Source of the DNA: JAEUOS01 sp965279115
Lineage (GTDB): Bacteria; Pseudomonadota; Gammaproteobacteria; Burkholderiales; JAEUOS01
Assembly (NCBI GenBank): GCA_965279115.1
Contig: OZ257137.1
Location: forward strand, 6,510,001 to 6,574,000
Length of the DNA stretch: 64,000 bases
Direction: 5' to 3'
Position 1 is the first letter of the stretch; each line of letters begins with the position of its first letter. The notes below the pieces were generated by a model. It was not told the DNA's origin and did not search any database. It saw only the letters and a list, made by a program, of their open reading frames with translations. The translations under genes were made by a program, and so were the position numbers. Below are positions 36,334-43,988 of the stretch, in pieces.

Positions 36334-37161
36334 ATGTCCTCAGTCAATACCAACCTCGCAGCACTCAATACGCAACGAAACCTGTCGGCTTCGCAATCGT
36401 CGCTCAACACCGCCGTCCAGCGCCTGTCTTCCGGCATGCGTGTCAACAGCGCCAAGGACGACGCCGCCGGCCTGGCCATCGCCGAGCGCATGAACGCCCA
36501 GGTCAAGGGCATGAACGTCGCGATCCGCAATGCCAACGACGCCGTCTCGCTGGCACAAACCGCTGAAGGCGCGCTCGGCAAGGTCTCCGACATGCTGCAG
36601 CGCATGCGCGAACTCGCGGTGCAGGCCAACAACGCCACCAACAGCAGCGGCGACCGCACCAACCTTGACGCCGAATACCAGCAACTCGGCGCGGAAATCG
36701 GCCGCACACTGTCCGGCACCAAGTTCAATGGCACCGCAATCCTGGCCGGTGGCGCGGGCTCCCTGGCCTTCCAGGTCGGTGCCGGCACGACCACCAACGA
36801 CACCATCACCATCACGACCAGCAACCTGTCGACTGCTTCCAACATCACCGGCGCCACCGGGGCGAACATCACCACCGTGTCCGCCGCCACGAGCGCGATC
36901 GGCGCCCTTGATACCGCCATCGACGCGGTCACCGCCGAGCGGGCGACATACGGCGCGGCGCAAAACCGCTTCGAATCGGCGATTGGCGTGTTGCAGGTCG
37001 CCTCGGAGAACAACGCTGCGGCACGCGGCCGGATCGTGGATGCGGACTACGCGGCGGAAACTGCGGCGCTGTCCCGGGCCCAGGTGTTGCAACAAGCGGG
37101 AACGGCGATGCTGGCGCAAGCCAACCAGCTGCCGAACTCGGTACTGTCTCTGCTGCGGTAA
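36334..37161 (+). CDS. fliC: Flagellin 2 (filament subunit)
   Basis: A tandem paralogue of the gene at 35200; 275 residues. The first about 145 and last about 80 residues are almost the same as flagellin 1 (for example QRLSSGMRVNSAKDDAAGLA and LPNSVLSLLR at the end), while the centre (about 145-195, SLAFQVGAGTTTNDTITITT onward) differs. ATG start with CAGGAG 8 bases upstream. It has its own sigma-28 promoter. The pair arose by a duplication of about 1.13 kb that included the leader. Confidence 0.97.
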   Translation: MSSVNTNLAALNTQRNLSASQSSLNTAVQRLSSGMRVNSAKDDAAGLAIAERMNAQVKGMNVAIRNANDAVSLAQTAEGALGKVSDMLQRMRELAVQANNATNSSGDRTNLDAEYQQLGAEIGRTLSGTKFNGTAILAGGAGSLAFQVGAGTTTNDTITITTSNLSTASNITGATGANITTVSAATSAIGALDTAIDAVTAERATYGAAQNRFESAIGVLQVASENNAAARGRIVDADYAAETAALSRAQVLQQAGTAMLAQANQLPNSVLSLLR

Positions 37162-37294
37162 TACCGCGCAGCGCGTGCCAACCGTCCCCCTCCCGGTTGG
37201 TGCGCACTGTCCCGCCCTTAAAGCGGGCAGTCGAATGTGCTGAGTGTGGTCGAGCTAGCCCATCCGTCTGTCTGTTTGAGCCAGGAATGATGCG

Positions 37295-37639
37295 ATGAAC
37301 ATCGATATCGTAAAGGGAGCAATGCTGCCGCAGGGAACGGAAGCGGTACGCAAGCCGCGCACCGAAAACCCCCCCGCCAAGGACGCGCTTCCCGTGCCTC
37401 CGCAACCCGCGGCCGGTGCCGTTGAAGTGGATGCGGCCATTGAAGCCGCCAACCAGTCGATGCGGTCGGTGGCCACCAATCTCAAGTTCGAGAAGGACAC
37501 CACGACCGGAAAGACGGTGGTCCGCGTGATCGACAGCGAGACGCAGAAGATCCTGCGCCAGATGCCCTCCGAGGAAATGCTCGCCATGAGCAAGGCGCTT
37601 GACCGCTTGCAGGGCTTGATGGTGCACCTGAAGGTATGA
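37295..37639 (+). CDS. flaG: FlaG family protein
   Basis: FlaG proteins affect filament length in several bacteria; the mechanism is not settled. The 114-residue product has a Pro/Ala-rich N-terminal third and the FlaG core VATNLKFEKDTTTGKTVVRV then IDSETQKILRQMPSEEML. It lies between flagellin and fliD, the usual place. The 133 bases after flagellin 2 hold two GC-rich hairpins (around 37178-37203 and 37206-37231) without T-runs. Confidence 0.93.
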   Translation: MNIDIVKGAMLPQGTEAVRKPRTENPPAKDALPVPPQPAAGAVEVDAAIEAANQSMRSVATNLKFEKDTTTGKTVVRVIDSETQKILRQMPSEEMLAMSKALDRLQGLMVHLKV

Positions 37640-37679
37640 AATGACGATCCACAAGGCACCCGCGTAGGGCCGGTCGAGC

Positions 37680-39659
37680 ATGGTTACCGCCACTTCCGGC
37701 ACAAGCATCGACGTCAACACGCTCGTCAGCCAGCTCATGGCTGCCGAGCGTTCGCCATTGACGGCCATCCAGAAGGCCGCCACCAACTACCAGACGCAGA
37801 TATCGGCGTACGGCCAGTTGCGCAGCAGCGTCGCCGGCCTGGGTGACGCGCTCACCGCGCTTGACAGCGGAACGGTTTTCCGCGCCGCTGCCGCCACGGT
37901 CTCGGATTCGACGATCGCCAGCGCCAGCGCAGCCAACGGGGCCGCGCCGGGCACCTACAACCTTGAAGTGCAGACCCTCGCGCAGGCCCAGAAGCTCTCG
38001 TCGGCGGCCTTCCTGGCTACCGACACGGTGGTGGGCACCGGCACCCTTTCGATCCAGCTCGGCACCTGGACATCCGGCACGTCCACCTTCACGCCCAACG
38101 CGGCGAAATCGGCACTTTCGATCACCATCGATGCCAGCAACAATACCCTCGCCGGCGTGCGCGACGCGATCAACAACGCCAACGGCGGGGTGCGCGCCTC
38201 GATCATCAACGACGGCACCGGTTACAGGCTTGCAATCGCCTCGGTCGACGGCGGTACCGCGAACAGCCTGCGCTTGAGCGTGACCGACGGGGACGGCAGC
38301 AATACCAACACCAGTGGCCTTTCGCAGTTGGCCTATGATCCCGCCGCGTCGGTCGGTGCCGGGAAGAATCTTTCCCAGAACGTGGCCGCGCAGGACGCGG
38401 TGCTCTACATCGACGGCGTGCGGGTCGTGAAGTCGAGCAACACGATCAGTGACGCCATCGATGGTGTAACCCTCAACCTTGCCAAGACCAACACCGGCAG
38501 CACCGTGGCGGTGACCGTGGCGCCGGATGCAGCGGCGATGAAAAGCGCCCTGGATGCGTTCGTCAAGTCCTATAACGGGCTCAACAGCACGATCAAGAGC
38601 CTGACGTTCTACGATGCCACCAACAAGAAGGGCGGCACCCTGCAAGGCGATGCCGCCGCGCGCGGCGTCGTCACCCAGTTGCGTTCCCTCCTGACCGGGT
38701 CTATCTCGGGCCTTTCCGGCAACCTCACGCGTTTGCCGCAACTCGGGCTGACGCTCCAGACCGACGGATCGCTTGCCCTCGATGGCGCCAAGTTCCAGGC
38801 CGCCGTGACCGCCAATCCGGGCGCACTGTCGGCCCTGTTCACCAAGTCCGGGCAGTCGAGCGACAGCCGGGTCCTGTATCAGGGTGCGAATTCGGGCACC
38901 GCCACCGGCACGTTCGCCGTGGCGATCTCCCAGGCCGCCACCCGGGGCAGCCTGACCGGAAGTGCCGCAGCCGCACTGACCATAGCCGCGGGCGTCAACG
39001 ATACCCTGACCTTGAACGTCGACGGCAAGACCGCAAATCTGACCCTGACGCCCGGCACCTATGCCAGCGCCGACGCGCTGGCAGCGGAAATCCAGTCCAG
39101 GCTCAACGGCGATACGACCCTCAAGAGCAACGGCATCCTGGCCACGGTCAGCCAGAGCGGCGGGGTCCTCGCCATTTCCTCGAACGGATACGGCAGCGGC
39201 TCGACGGTCACCGCGCCAGGCGGCAACGCGGCCGCCGACCTGTTCGGGGGAGCGCCGGTCGCCACCGCCGGCCAGGACGTGGCAGGTACCATCAACGGTG
39301 TCGCCGCCACCGGCCTTGGGCAGAGCCTCAGTTCCGCCGACGGCTTGCGATTGAGAGTCACGGCCACCACGGCCGGCGCCCTCGGCAACCTCACCTTTAC
39401 ACGCGGGTACGGCTCGCTGCTGAAGGACTCGATCGGCAAATTGCTCGACACCACCGGTCCGCTCGCCGCCCGAACCGACGGACTCAACGCCAGCGTCAAG
39501 CGCAACACAAAGCAGCAGGACGATTTCAACGCCCGCATGGCCACGCGCGAAGCCGCGTACCGCCGCCAGTTCACCGCGCTCGACGCGATGCTCACCAGCA
39601 TGGGCCAGACATCGAGCTACCTGACCCAGCAGTTCGCCGCGCTGTCCAACAACAATTGA
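37680..39659 (+). CDS. fliD: FliD, filament cap protein
   Basis: FliD caps the filament tip and folds incoming flagellin. The 659-residue protein is longer than the commonly seen 450-500 residues. The N-terminal part has SIDVNTLVSQLMAAERSPLT and TYNLEVQTLAQAQKLSSAAF; the C-terminal helix has KRNTKQQDDFNARMATREAA and RRQFTALDAMLTSMGQTSSY. The extra length is a second beta-rich segment (about 405-575) resembling the one near 90-200, with TFAVAISQAATRGSLTG echoing the first. It follows flaG and precedes fliS. Confidence 0.95.
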   Translation: MVTATSGTSIDVNTLVSQLMAAERSPLTAIQKAATNYQTQISAYGQLRSSVAGLGDALTALDSGTVFRAAAATVSDSTIASASAANGAAPGTYNLEVQTLAQAQKLSSAAFLATDTVVGTGTLSIQLGTWTSGTSTFTPNAAKSALSITIDASNNTLAGVRDAINNANGGVRASIINDGTGYRLAIASVDGGTANSLRLSVTDGDGSNTNTSGLSQLAYDPAASVGAGKNLSQNVAAQDAVLYIDGVRVVKSSNTISDAIDGVTLNLAKTNTGSTVAVTVAPDAAAMKSALDAFVKSYNGLNSTIKSLTFYDATNKKGGTLQGDAAARGVVTQLRSLLTGSISGLSGNLTRLPQLGLTLQTDGSLALDGAKFQAAVTANPGALSALFTKSGQSSDSRVLYQGANSGTATGTFAVAISQAATRGSLTGSAAAALTIAAGVNDTLTLNVDGKTANLTLTPGTYASADALAAEIQSRLNGDTTLKSNGILATVSQSGGVLAISSNGYGSGSTVTAPGGNAAADLFGGAPVATAGQDVAGTINGVAATGLGQSLSSADGLRLRVTATTAGALGNLTFTRGYGSLLKDSIGKLLDTTGPLAARTDGLNASVKRNTKQQDDFNARMATREAAYRRQFTALDAMLTSMGQTSSYLTQQFAALSNNN

Positions 39660-39723
39660 TCCCGGTTGAACGCATTCATCAATATTCCCGAAGACACGCC
39701 GTTATAGAAAGCATACAAACGCC

Positions 39724-40143
39724 ATGCCACAAGGAAAACAAATGTTCGCAGCCTATCGCAACCCCGCCGCCAGCTACAACCAGGTCCGCGTTGAAAGCGG
39801 CGTCGCTGCGGCCCGGCCAATCGACCTGGTGGTCATGGTCTATGACGGTGCGATCGAAGTCCTCGGCAAGGCCGTGGCGCAATTGCGTGCCGGTGACATC
39901 ACCGCCAAGAACCAGTCCATCACACGCGCCATCCGCATCATCGACGAAGGGCTGCGCGCCCCGCTGGACATGCGTGTCGGCGAGGTCGCGACCAACCTCG
40001 GCGGGCTCTACGACTACATGACACGCCGCCTGCTCCAGGGGAGCGCGCGCAACGACGCGGCCATCATCGAAGAGGTGCGCAATCTGCTGCTCGACCTCAA
40101 AGGCGCCTGGGATGAACTCGCCGCGCGCGGCAAGGCCAGTTGA
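39724..40143 (+). CDS. fliS: FliS, flagellin chaperone
   Basis: FliS keeps flagellin unfolded and presents it to the FlhA ring. The 139-residue helical protein has AAYRNPAASYNQVRVESGVA, the core ARPIDLVVMVYDGAIEVLGK and LGGLYDYMTRRLLQGSARND. An in-frame ATG at 39745 (MFAAYRN) is an alternative start. It lies in fliD-fliS-fliT order. Confidence 0.95.
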   Translation: MPQGKQMFAAYRNPAASYNQVRVESGVAAARPIDLVVMVYDGAIEVLGKAVAQLRAGDITAKNQSITRAIRIIDEGLRAPLDMRVGEVATNLGGLYDYMTRRLLQGSARNDAAIIEEVRNLLLDLKGAWDELAARGKAS

Positions 40144-40236
40144 AGGAGCCACAAAAAGCAGAAGACTGTATTGAACGCCTGACGGTCCGTCCACACGAAC
40201 CAACGCGGCACCGGTCGCCGCGCTCCGGATTCTTCC

Positions 40237-40575
40237 ATGCACCCAATGAAGACAATCGATCTATACGTTTCAATCGCTGAAGCCAGCCACCACATGGTCA
40301 ATGCCGCCCGGGCAAGCAACTGGGATGCGCTCGTCGACGCCGAGCGTGAATGCGCGCGCCGTGTCGCCGCCCTGCGCGAGCACCAGGCGAGCGCCAGGAG
40401 CGCGGTCGACGACGATGACGAAAAGCGGCGCATCAACATCCTTGGCGAAATACTCGCGCACGACGCGGAGATCCGCGAACTGACCTCGCCATGGCTCAAG
40501 CAACTGGGGCAGTTTCTCGCAGGATCGAGCCGCGAGCGCCGCGTCGGCGACGCCTACCGCTCGGATTTCGGATAG
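40237..40575 (+). CDS. fliT: FliT-like flagellar chaperone
   Basis: FliT is the chaperone of the FliD cap, and in enterobacteria also restrains FlhDC. The 112-residue helical protein (YVSIAEASHHMVNAARASNW, then WLKQLGQFLAGSSRERR) resembles FliT weakly in sequence, but size, helical content and position after fliS support the call. MHPMKTID or the second Met (40246) could be the start; neither has a clear ribosome-binding site. Confidence 0.75.
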   Translation: MHPMKTIDLYVSIAEASHHMVNAARASNWDALVDAERECARRVAALREHQASARSAVDDDDEKRRINILGEILAHDAEIRELTSPWLKQLGQFLAGSSRERRVGDAYRSDFG

Positions 40576-40579
40576 GGAC

Positions 40580-41680
40580 ATGTTCGCCTCCGCGTTGCCC
40601 TCGGCACTCGCAGCCAGCGAGGCGATGCGGCGCATCATCGCGGCCGAAGACCTGACCGTGCGCCCGGCCGTGGCGGTTGCCGCGACGGCTGCGCTTTCCG
40701 ATTCCGACGGGCATGACCCGGCGACCGTCGCCCTGGCGGCGCGACTCGCCGGCCGTACCGTCCAGGCGCAGGTACTGCAACAACTGGGCGATGGAACCGC
40801 GACCGTGCACGTCGAAGGTGAAACCTTGCGCGTAGCCGGGCGCCTGCCGGCAGCCGGCCACTCCGTCATGCTGCGCTTTGCGGCACCGCCAGCCGAGGCG
40901 CGGCCCGGCAACGGCTTGGTTCCGAACCCACCGTCCACGCAGAGCGCGGGTGTGAGCGTCGGCGCCCTGGCCCATGCCTTGTCCGACGCGGCCCGCGCGC
41001 CCGCCACTCCACTGCCCCTGGGACCGATCAATGCCGACCCGGCGCATCCGCGCGAGTTCGCCGGTGCGCTGGCCGGAGCGCTGCGCGACAGCGGAATGTT
41101 CTACGAATCGCATCTCGCGCGCTGGAGCCAGGGCCAGTATCCGCTGGCGCTGCTGCAGCGCGAGCCCCAGGCCGTTTCGCAGGTGACTGGCGGCCTCGCG
41201 CGTCCCGCCGCCACAGCCGAGGAGAGGGCGTCGGGTGCGCCTGCACGACCTGACAGCGGGTCCGTCGCCAATGCGGCCGGCAACCCGCACGCCGCCTTGC
41301 CGGAATCGCTGCAGCCGGTCATCCGCGAGCAACTGCAGTTGCTCGAGAATCGCAGTTTCGCCGTGACGATGCAAGCCTGGCCCGGCCAGGCCGCGCGCCT
41401 GGAAATCAGCCAGGAAGAGCCGGCAGAAAACGATCGCGAAGCATCCAATGGCAGTGCCGCAGGCGCTTCCTGGGTCACACGCCTGTCGCTTGACTTGCCG
41501 GCGCTCGGGCGCGTGGAAGCCGAACTGGCGCTGGCCGGCGACCGCCTTTCCCTGGTGATCCACGCCGATGCGGATACCTCGCCGGACCTGGCACGCAATG
41601 CCCCCGGACTGGCGCAGGCGATGGCCGAGGCCGGCATCAGGCTCGCGGGTTGCAAGGTGGTGAACCATGCCGCGGCCTGA
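40580..41680 (+). CDS. FliK-like protein (hook-length-control C-domain), second copy
   Basis: A 366-residue protein whose C-terminal 100 residues resemble the FliK hook-length-control domain (LENRSFAVTMQAWPGQAARL, WVTRLSLDLPALGRVEAELA, IRLAGCKVVNH). The N-terminal two thirds are Ala/Pro-rich. The standard fliK lies at 49247, so this is a paralogue. It overlaps the start of the FlhB C-terminal homologue by 14 bases. In other proteobacteria such FliK-like and FlhB-like genes occur together; a role in the export switch is plausible but not shown. Confidence 0.8.
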   Translation: MFASALPSALAASEAMRRIIAAEDLTVRPAVAVAATAALSDSDGHDPATVALAARLAGRTVQAQVLQQLGDGTATVHVEGETLRVAGRLPAAGHSVMLRFAAPPAEARPGNGLVPNPPSTQSAGVSVGALAHALSDAARAPATPLPLGPINADPAHPREFAGALAGALRDSGMFYESHLARWSQGQYPLALLQREPQAVSQVTGGLARPAATAEERASGAPARPDSGSVANAAGNPHAALPESLQPVIREQLQLLENRSFAVTMQAWPGQAARLEISQEEPAENDREASNGSAAGASWVTRLSLDLPALGRVEAELALAGDRLSLVIHADADTSPDLARNAPGLAQAMAEAGIRLAGCKVVNHAAA

Positions 41681-41957
41681 AGTCGCGCCCGACCTGTCGC
41701 AGGCCGTCGCGCTGGCCTACCATGAAGGCCGCTCCGCGCCACGGGTCGTCGCCAAGGGCGGCGGGCTGGTCGCCGGTGAAATCATCCGCCGTGCCCGCGA
41801 AGCCGGCGTGCACGTGCATGAATCGCGCGAACTCGTCGGGCTGTTGATGCAGGTCGATCTGGACACCGCGATCCCTCCCGTTTTGTACACTGCCATCGCC
41901 GAGATCCTCGCCTGGGTTTATGCCCTGGAGAATCGATCCGGACACAAGACCACATGA
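41667..41957 (+). CDS. fhlB: FlhB C-terminal-domain homologue (FhlB type)
   Basis: A 96-residue soluble protein aligned with the FlhB fragment left after NPTH cleavage: AVALAYHEGRSAPRVVAKGG matches FlhB AVALSYQAGSRGAPRVVAKG, and the later blocks IIRRAREAGVHVHESREL and IPPVLYTAIAEILAWVYAL also match. The NPTH site itself and all membrane spans are absent. Related proteins in other bacteria can partly stand in for the cleaved FlhB end. It is translationally overlapped with the FliK-like gene and with ycgR downstream (4 bases). Confidence 0.88.
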   Translation: MPRPEVAPDLSQAVALAYHEGRSAPRVVAKGGGLVAGEIIRRAREAGVHVHESRELVGLLMQVDLDTAIPPVLYTAIAEILAWVYALENRSGHKTT

Positions 41958-42724
41958 ACCCGATCATCCACCCGCACATGAACCAAACCCCGCTGCCGTT
42001 GCCCGAACCGGAAGGCCTGGACCAGGAGGACTTCCGCATCCATGGCAGGTTCGAGATCATCGGCGTCCTGCGTGAAATCATCGAGCGCCGCTCGCTGGTC
42101 ACGCTGGAGTTCGGCGGCGACTTCATCGTCACCAGCCTCCTGGCGCTGAATACCGAAAGTGGCGACCTGTTCTTCGACCTCGCCCAGGATGAAGCGGCCA
42201 ATGCCCGCATCCGCGCGTCCGCACGCCTGCGCTTCGTCACCCTGGTGGACAACATCAAGACCCAGTTCGAAACCGATGGCGCAGCAACCGCGACATTCCA
42301 GGGGGGCCCGGCCCTGCGCACGCGCATGCCGGCCTCGGTGCTGCGCCTGCAGCGCCGCAACCATTTCCGTGTCAAGGCGCCGCGTGCCGAGCCGCTGGTA
42401 TGCACGATCCCGATGCCGGACGGCACCCTCGCGCAGTTCGACATCAGCGATTTGTCGGTCAGCGGCATCGCCATGCTGGCCGGACCGGATCTGGAGGCAT
42501 TCCAGCCCGGCGCGGTTTTCCACAACTGCAGGATTGAAGTACCCGAGGAAGGCACGATCACGACCTCGATCGAGCTGCGCAACCTGGTGCCGACGCGCGA
42601 CGCCGGCGCCGAGGGCGAGCGGATTCGCTTCGGCTGCCGGTTCCTGAACCTGGCCGGCACAGTGGAAAGCCGCCTGCAGCGCTACATCAACCAGCTGGAA
42701 AGATCGCGGCGCGCCCTGCTATAG
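41954..42724 (+). CDS. ycgR: YcgR, cyclic-di-GMP-dependent flagellar brake
   Basis: YcgR binds cyclic-di-GMP and slows or biases the motor at the stator/switch. The 256-residue protein has the YcgR N-domain (about 20-130; FEIIGVLREIIERRSLVTLE) and a PilZ domain (about 131-250) with the RxxxR motif in LQRRNHFRVKAP and DISDLSVSG as the D/NxSxxG motif. Its ATG overlaps the fhlB stop. A second PilZ protein follows on the opposite strand. Confidence 0.95.
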   Translation: MNPIIHPHMNQTPLPLPEPEGLDQEDFRIHGRFEIIGVLREIIERRSLVTLEFGGDFIVTSLLALNTESGDLFFDLAQDEAANARIRASARLRFVTLVDNIKTQFETDGAATATFQGGPALRTRMPASVLRLQRRNHFRVKAPRAEPLVCTIPMPDGTLAQFDISDLSVSGIAMLAGPDLEAFQPGAVFHNCRIEVPEEGTITTSIELRNLVPTRDAGAEGERIRFGCRFLNLAGTVESRLQRYINQLERSRRALL

Positions 42725-42762
42725 CGGCGCGGCGAGCGGCAAGAACTCCCGCCTGGTCGCCG

Positions 42763-43470
42763 TCAACCGGCGTTTTCGACCAGATTGCGGTAGATGAAGC
42801 CCGACAGAAGCAGGTGATCCTGCGGGTCGATATCGCGAAATTCGAGTCCGGTCATCCACTGCCCTGCCGCGCTGACCGATAGCTGCGAAATGCGCACCAC
42901 GGCCGAAAGCGACAGCACACGGGCGAAACCGTCGAGTTCCAGCTTGAATCCAAGCTTGAGTTCCGCCCCGGCCGCGCCGAGCCGGACTTTCGAATTCAAA
43001 CCGGCGCCGGACAGGCTCAGGTTCTCTATCGTCGCCGGAACGCCGCGTCCCGCGTCGCTTTCCACCGCAGCGATCAGGCGCACGTCGATGCGTTCGGCCT
43101 TGCGTATGACGCGGGTGACGACCTCCTCCGGATAGGTCAGGTGCAGATGCGGATAGGGCGTGTTGGCCGCCCGGATCACCGAGGCCGGAAAGGCATAGAT
43201 GTTCTTGCCGGCGAACATCCGCACGACATAGCCCTGGCCATCGCGGATGAGCAAGTAGGCGCCGTCCTGCATCGGCGTGCTTACGATGAATGAGCGCCCC
43301 TTCGCAAAGCCGATGAGTTTCACATAGTGCCGTTGCGGGTCGCGCTCGGCGGTCGATTGCAGCTGGACGGTTTCGCCGATCTTCAGGCGCACGTCTTCGA
43401 GCCGCAAGCGCTCATCGACACCCGCATCGGGCGCGGCGCTGCGCGCGGCTTCCTTGACCTGGGCGCTCAT
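42763..43470 (-). CDS. Second YcgR-like PilZ domain protein
   Basis: A 235-residue protein with a YcgR-N-like half (LEDVRLKIGETVQLQSTAER, YVKLIGFAKGRSFIVSTPMQ) and a PilZ-like half (about 120-235) with RKAERIDVRLIAAVESD and ENLSLSGAGL. The PilZ arginine motif is RKAERIDVR, and NLSLSG replaces the D/NxSxxG consensus acceptably. It is next to fliE on the minus strand and convergent with ycgR. A brake or cyclic-di-GMP sensor role is inferred; partner unknown. Confidence 0.85.
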   Translation of the reverse strand: MSAQVKEAARSAAPDAGVDERLRLEDVRLKIGETVQLQSTAERDPQRHYVKLIGFAKGRSFIVSTPMQDGAYLLIRDGQGYVVRMFAGKNIYAFPASVIRAANTPYPHLHLTYPEEVVTRVIRKAERIDVRLIAAVESDAGRGVPATIENLSLSGAGLNSKVRLGAAGAELKLGFKLELDGFARVLSLSAVVRISQLSVSAAGQWMTGLEFRDIDPQDHLLLSGFIYRNLVENAG

Positions 43471-43507
43471 CGGTATCGGACCTGTCCCTGACTTGGCCGG
43501 TGCGGCC

Positions 43508-43810
43508 CTAGACCTGCATGTTCATGATGTCGTGGTAGGCCGACATCAGGCGATTGCGCGCCTGGACGGTGGCCTGGAACGAGATGCTCGACTTTTGCAT
43601 CGCGATCATGGTCTCCTCCAGGCTGACGTTCGCGTCCCCCATCTGGAAGCGACGGCCGAGGTCGGACGCTTCGGTCTGCGCCTGATTGACGGACTCGAGC
43701 GCCGCCTTGAGGGCATCGCCGAAACCGCCGCCGGCCTGCGCGGGCGCAGCGGAACCGGCGCCTGCGAGCATCGCGAGGCTGGTGGCGGCGAGCGGCTTGA
43801 TGGAATCCAC
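43508..43810 (-). CDS. fliE: FliE, MS ring-rod junction protein
   Basis: FliE joins the MS ring to the rod. The start is GTG at 43810, with a perfect AAGGAGGT site five bases upstream; this yields a 100-residue protein of usual length (VDSIKPLAATSLAMLAG...). The conserved C-terminal part has LGRRFQMGDANVSLEETMIA, then KSSISFQATVQARNRLMSAY and HDIMNMQV. A longer in-frame extension to 44089 crosses the fliF start region and is not real. fliE is divergent from fliF, 178 bases apart. Confidence 0.95.
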   Translation of the reverse strand: MDSIKPLAATSLAMLAGAGSAAPAQAGGGFGDALKAALESVNQAQTEASDLGRRFQMGDANVSLEETMIAMQKSSISFQATVQARNRLMSAYHDIMNMQV

Positions 43811-43988
43811 GGGAACCTCCTTGCTTGGGCAAATGGCGCCAATGACGACAGTGGTGCCATCGTAGCCGCAGGGAGGCGATCGGCGCTGCCCGAATTGCCC
43901 GCCAAAAGCAGGCCTTCTCGGGTCTTTGCAAGCCTCAAGGTTTCGCATAATCGATTTCAACCCAAGGCTGCTCCCCAACCCCATTTCC

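Noticed and set aside
37170..37235. Rho-independent terminator after flagellin gene 2
   Set aside because: Two GC-rich stems are present but neither is followed by a T-run; I cannot support a terminator call.
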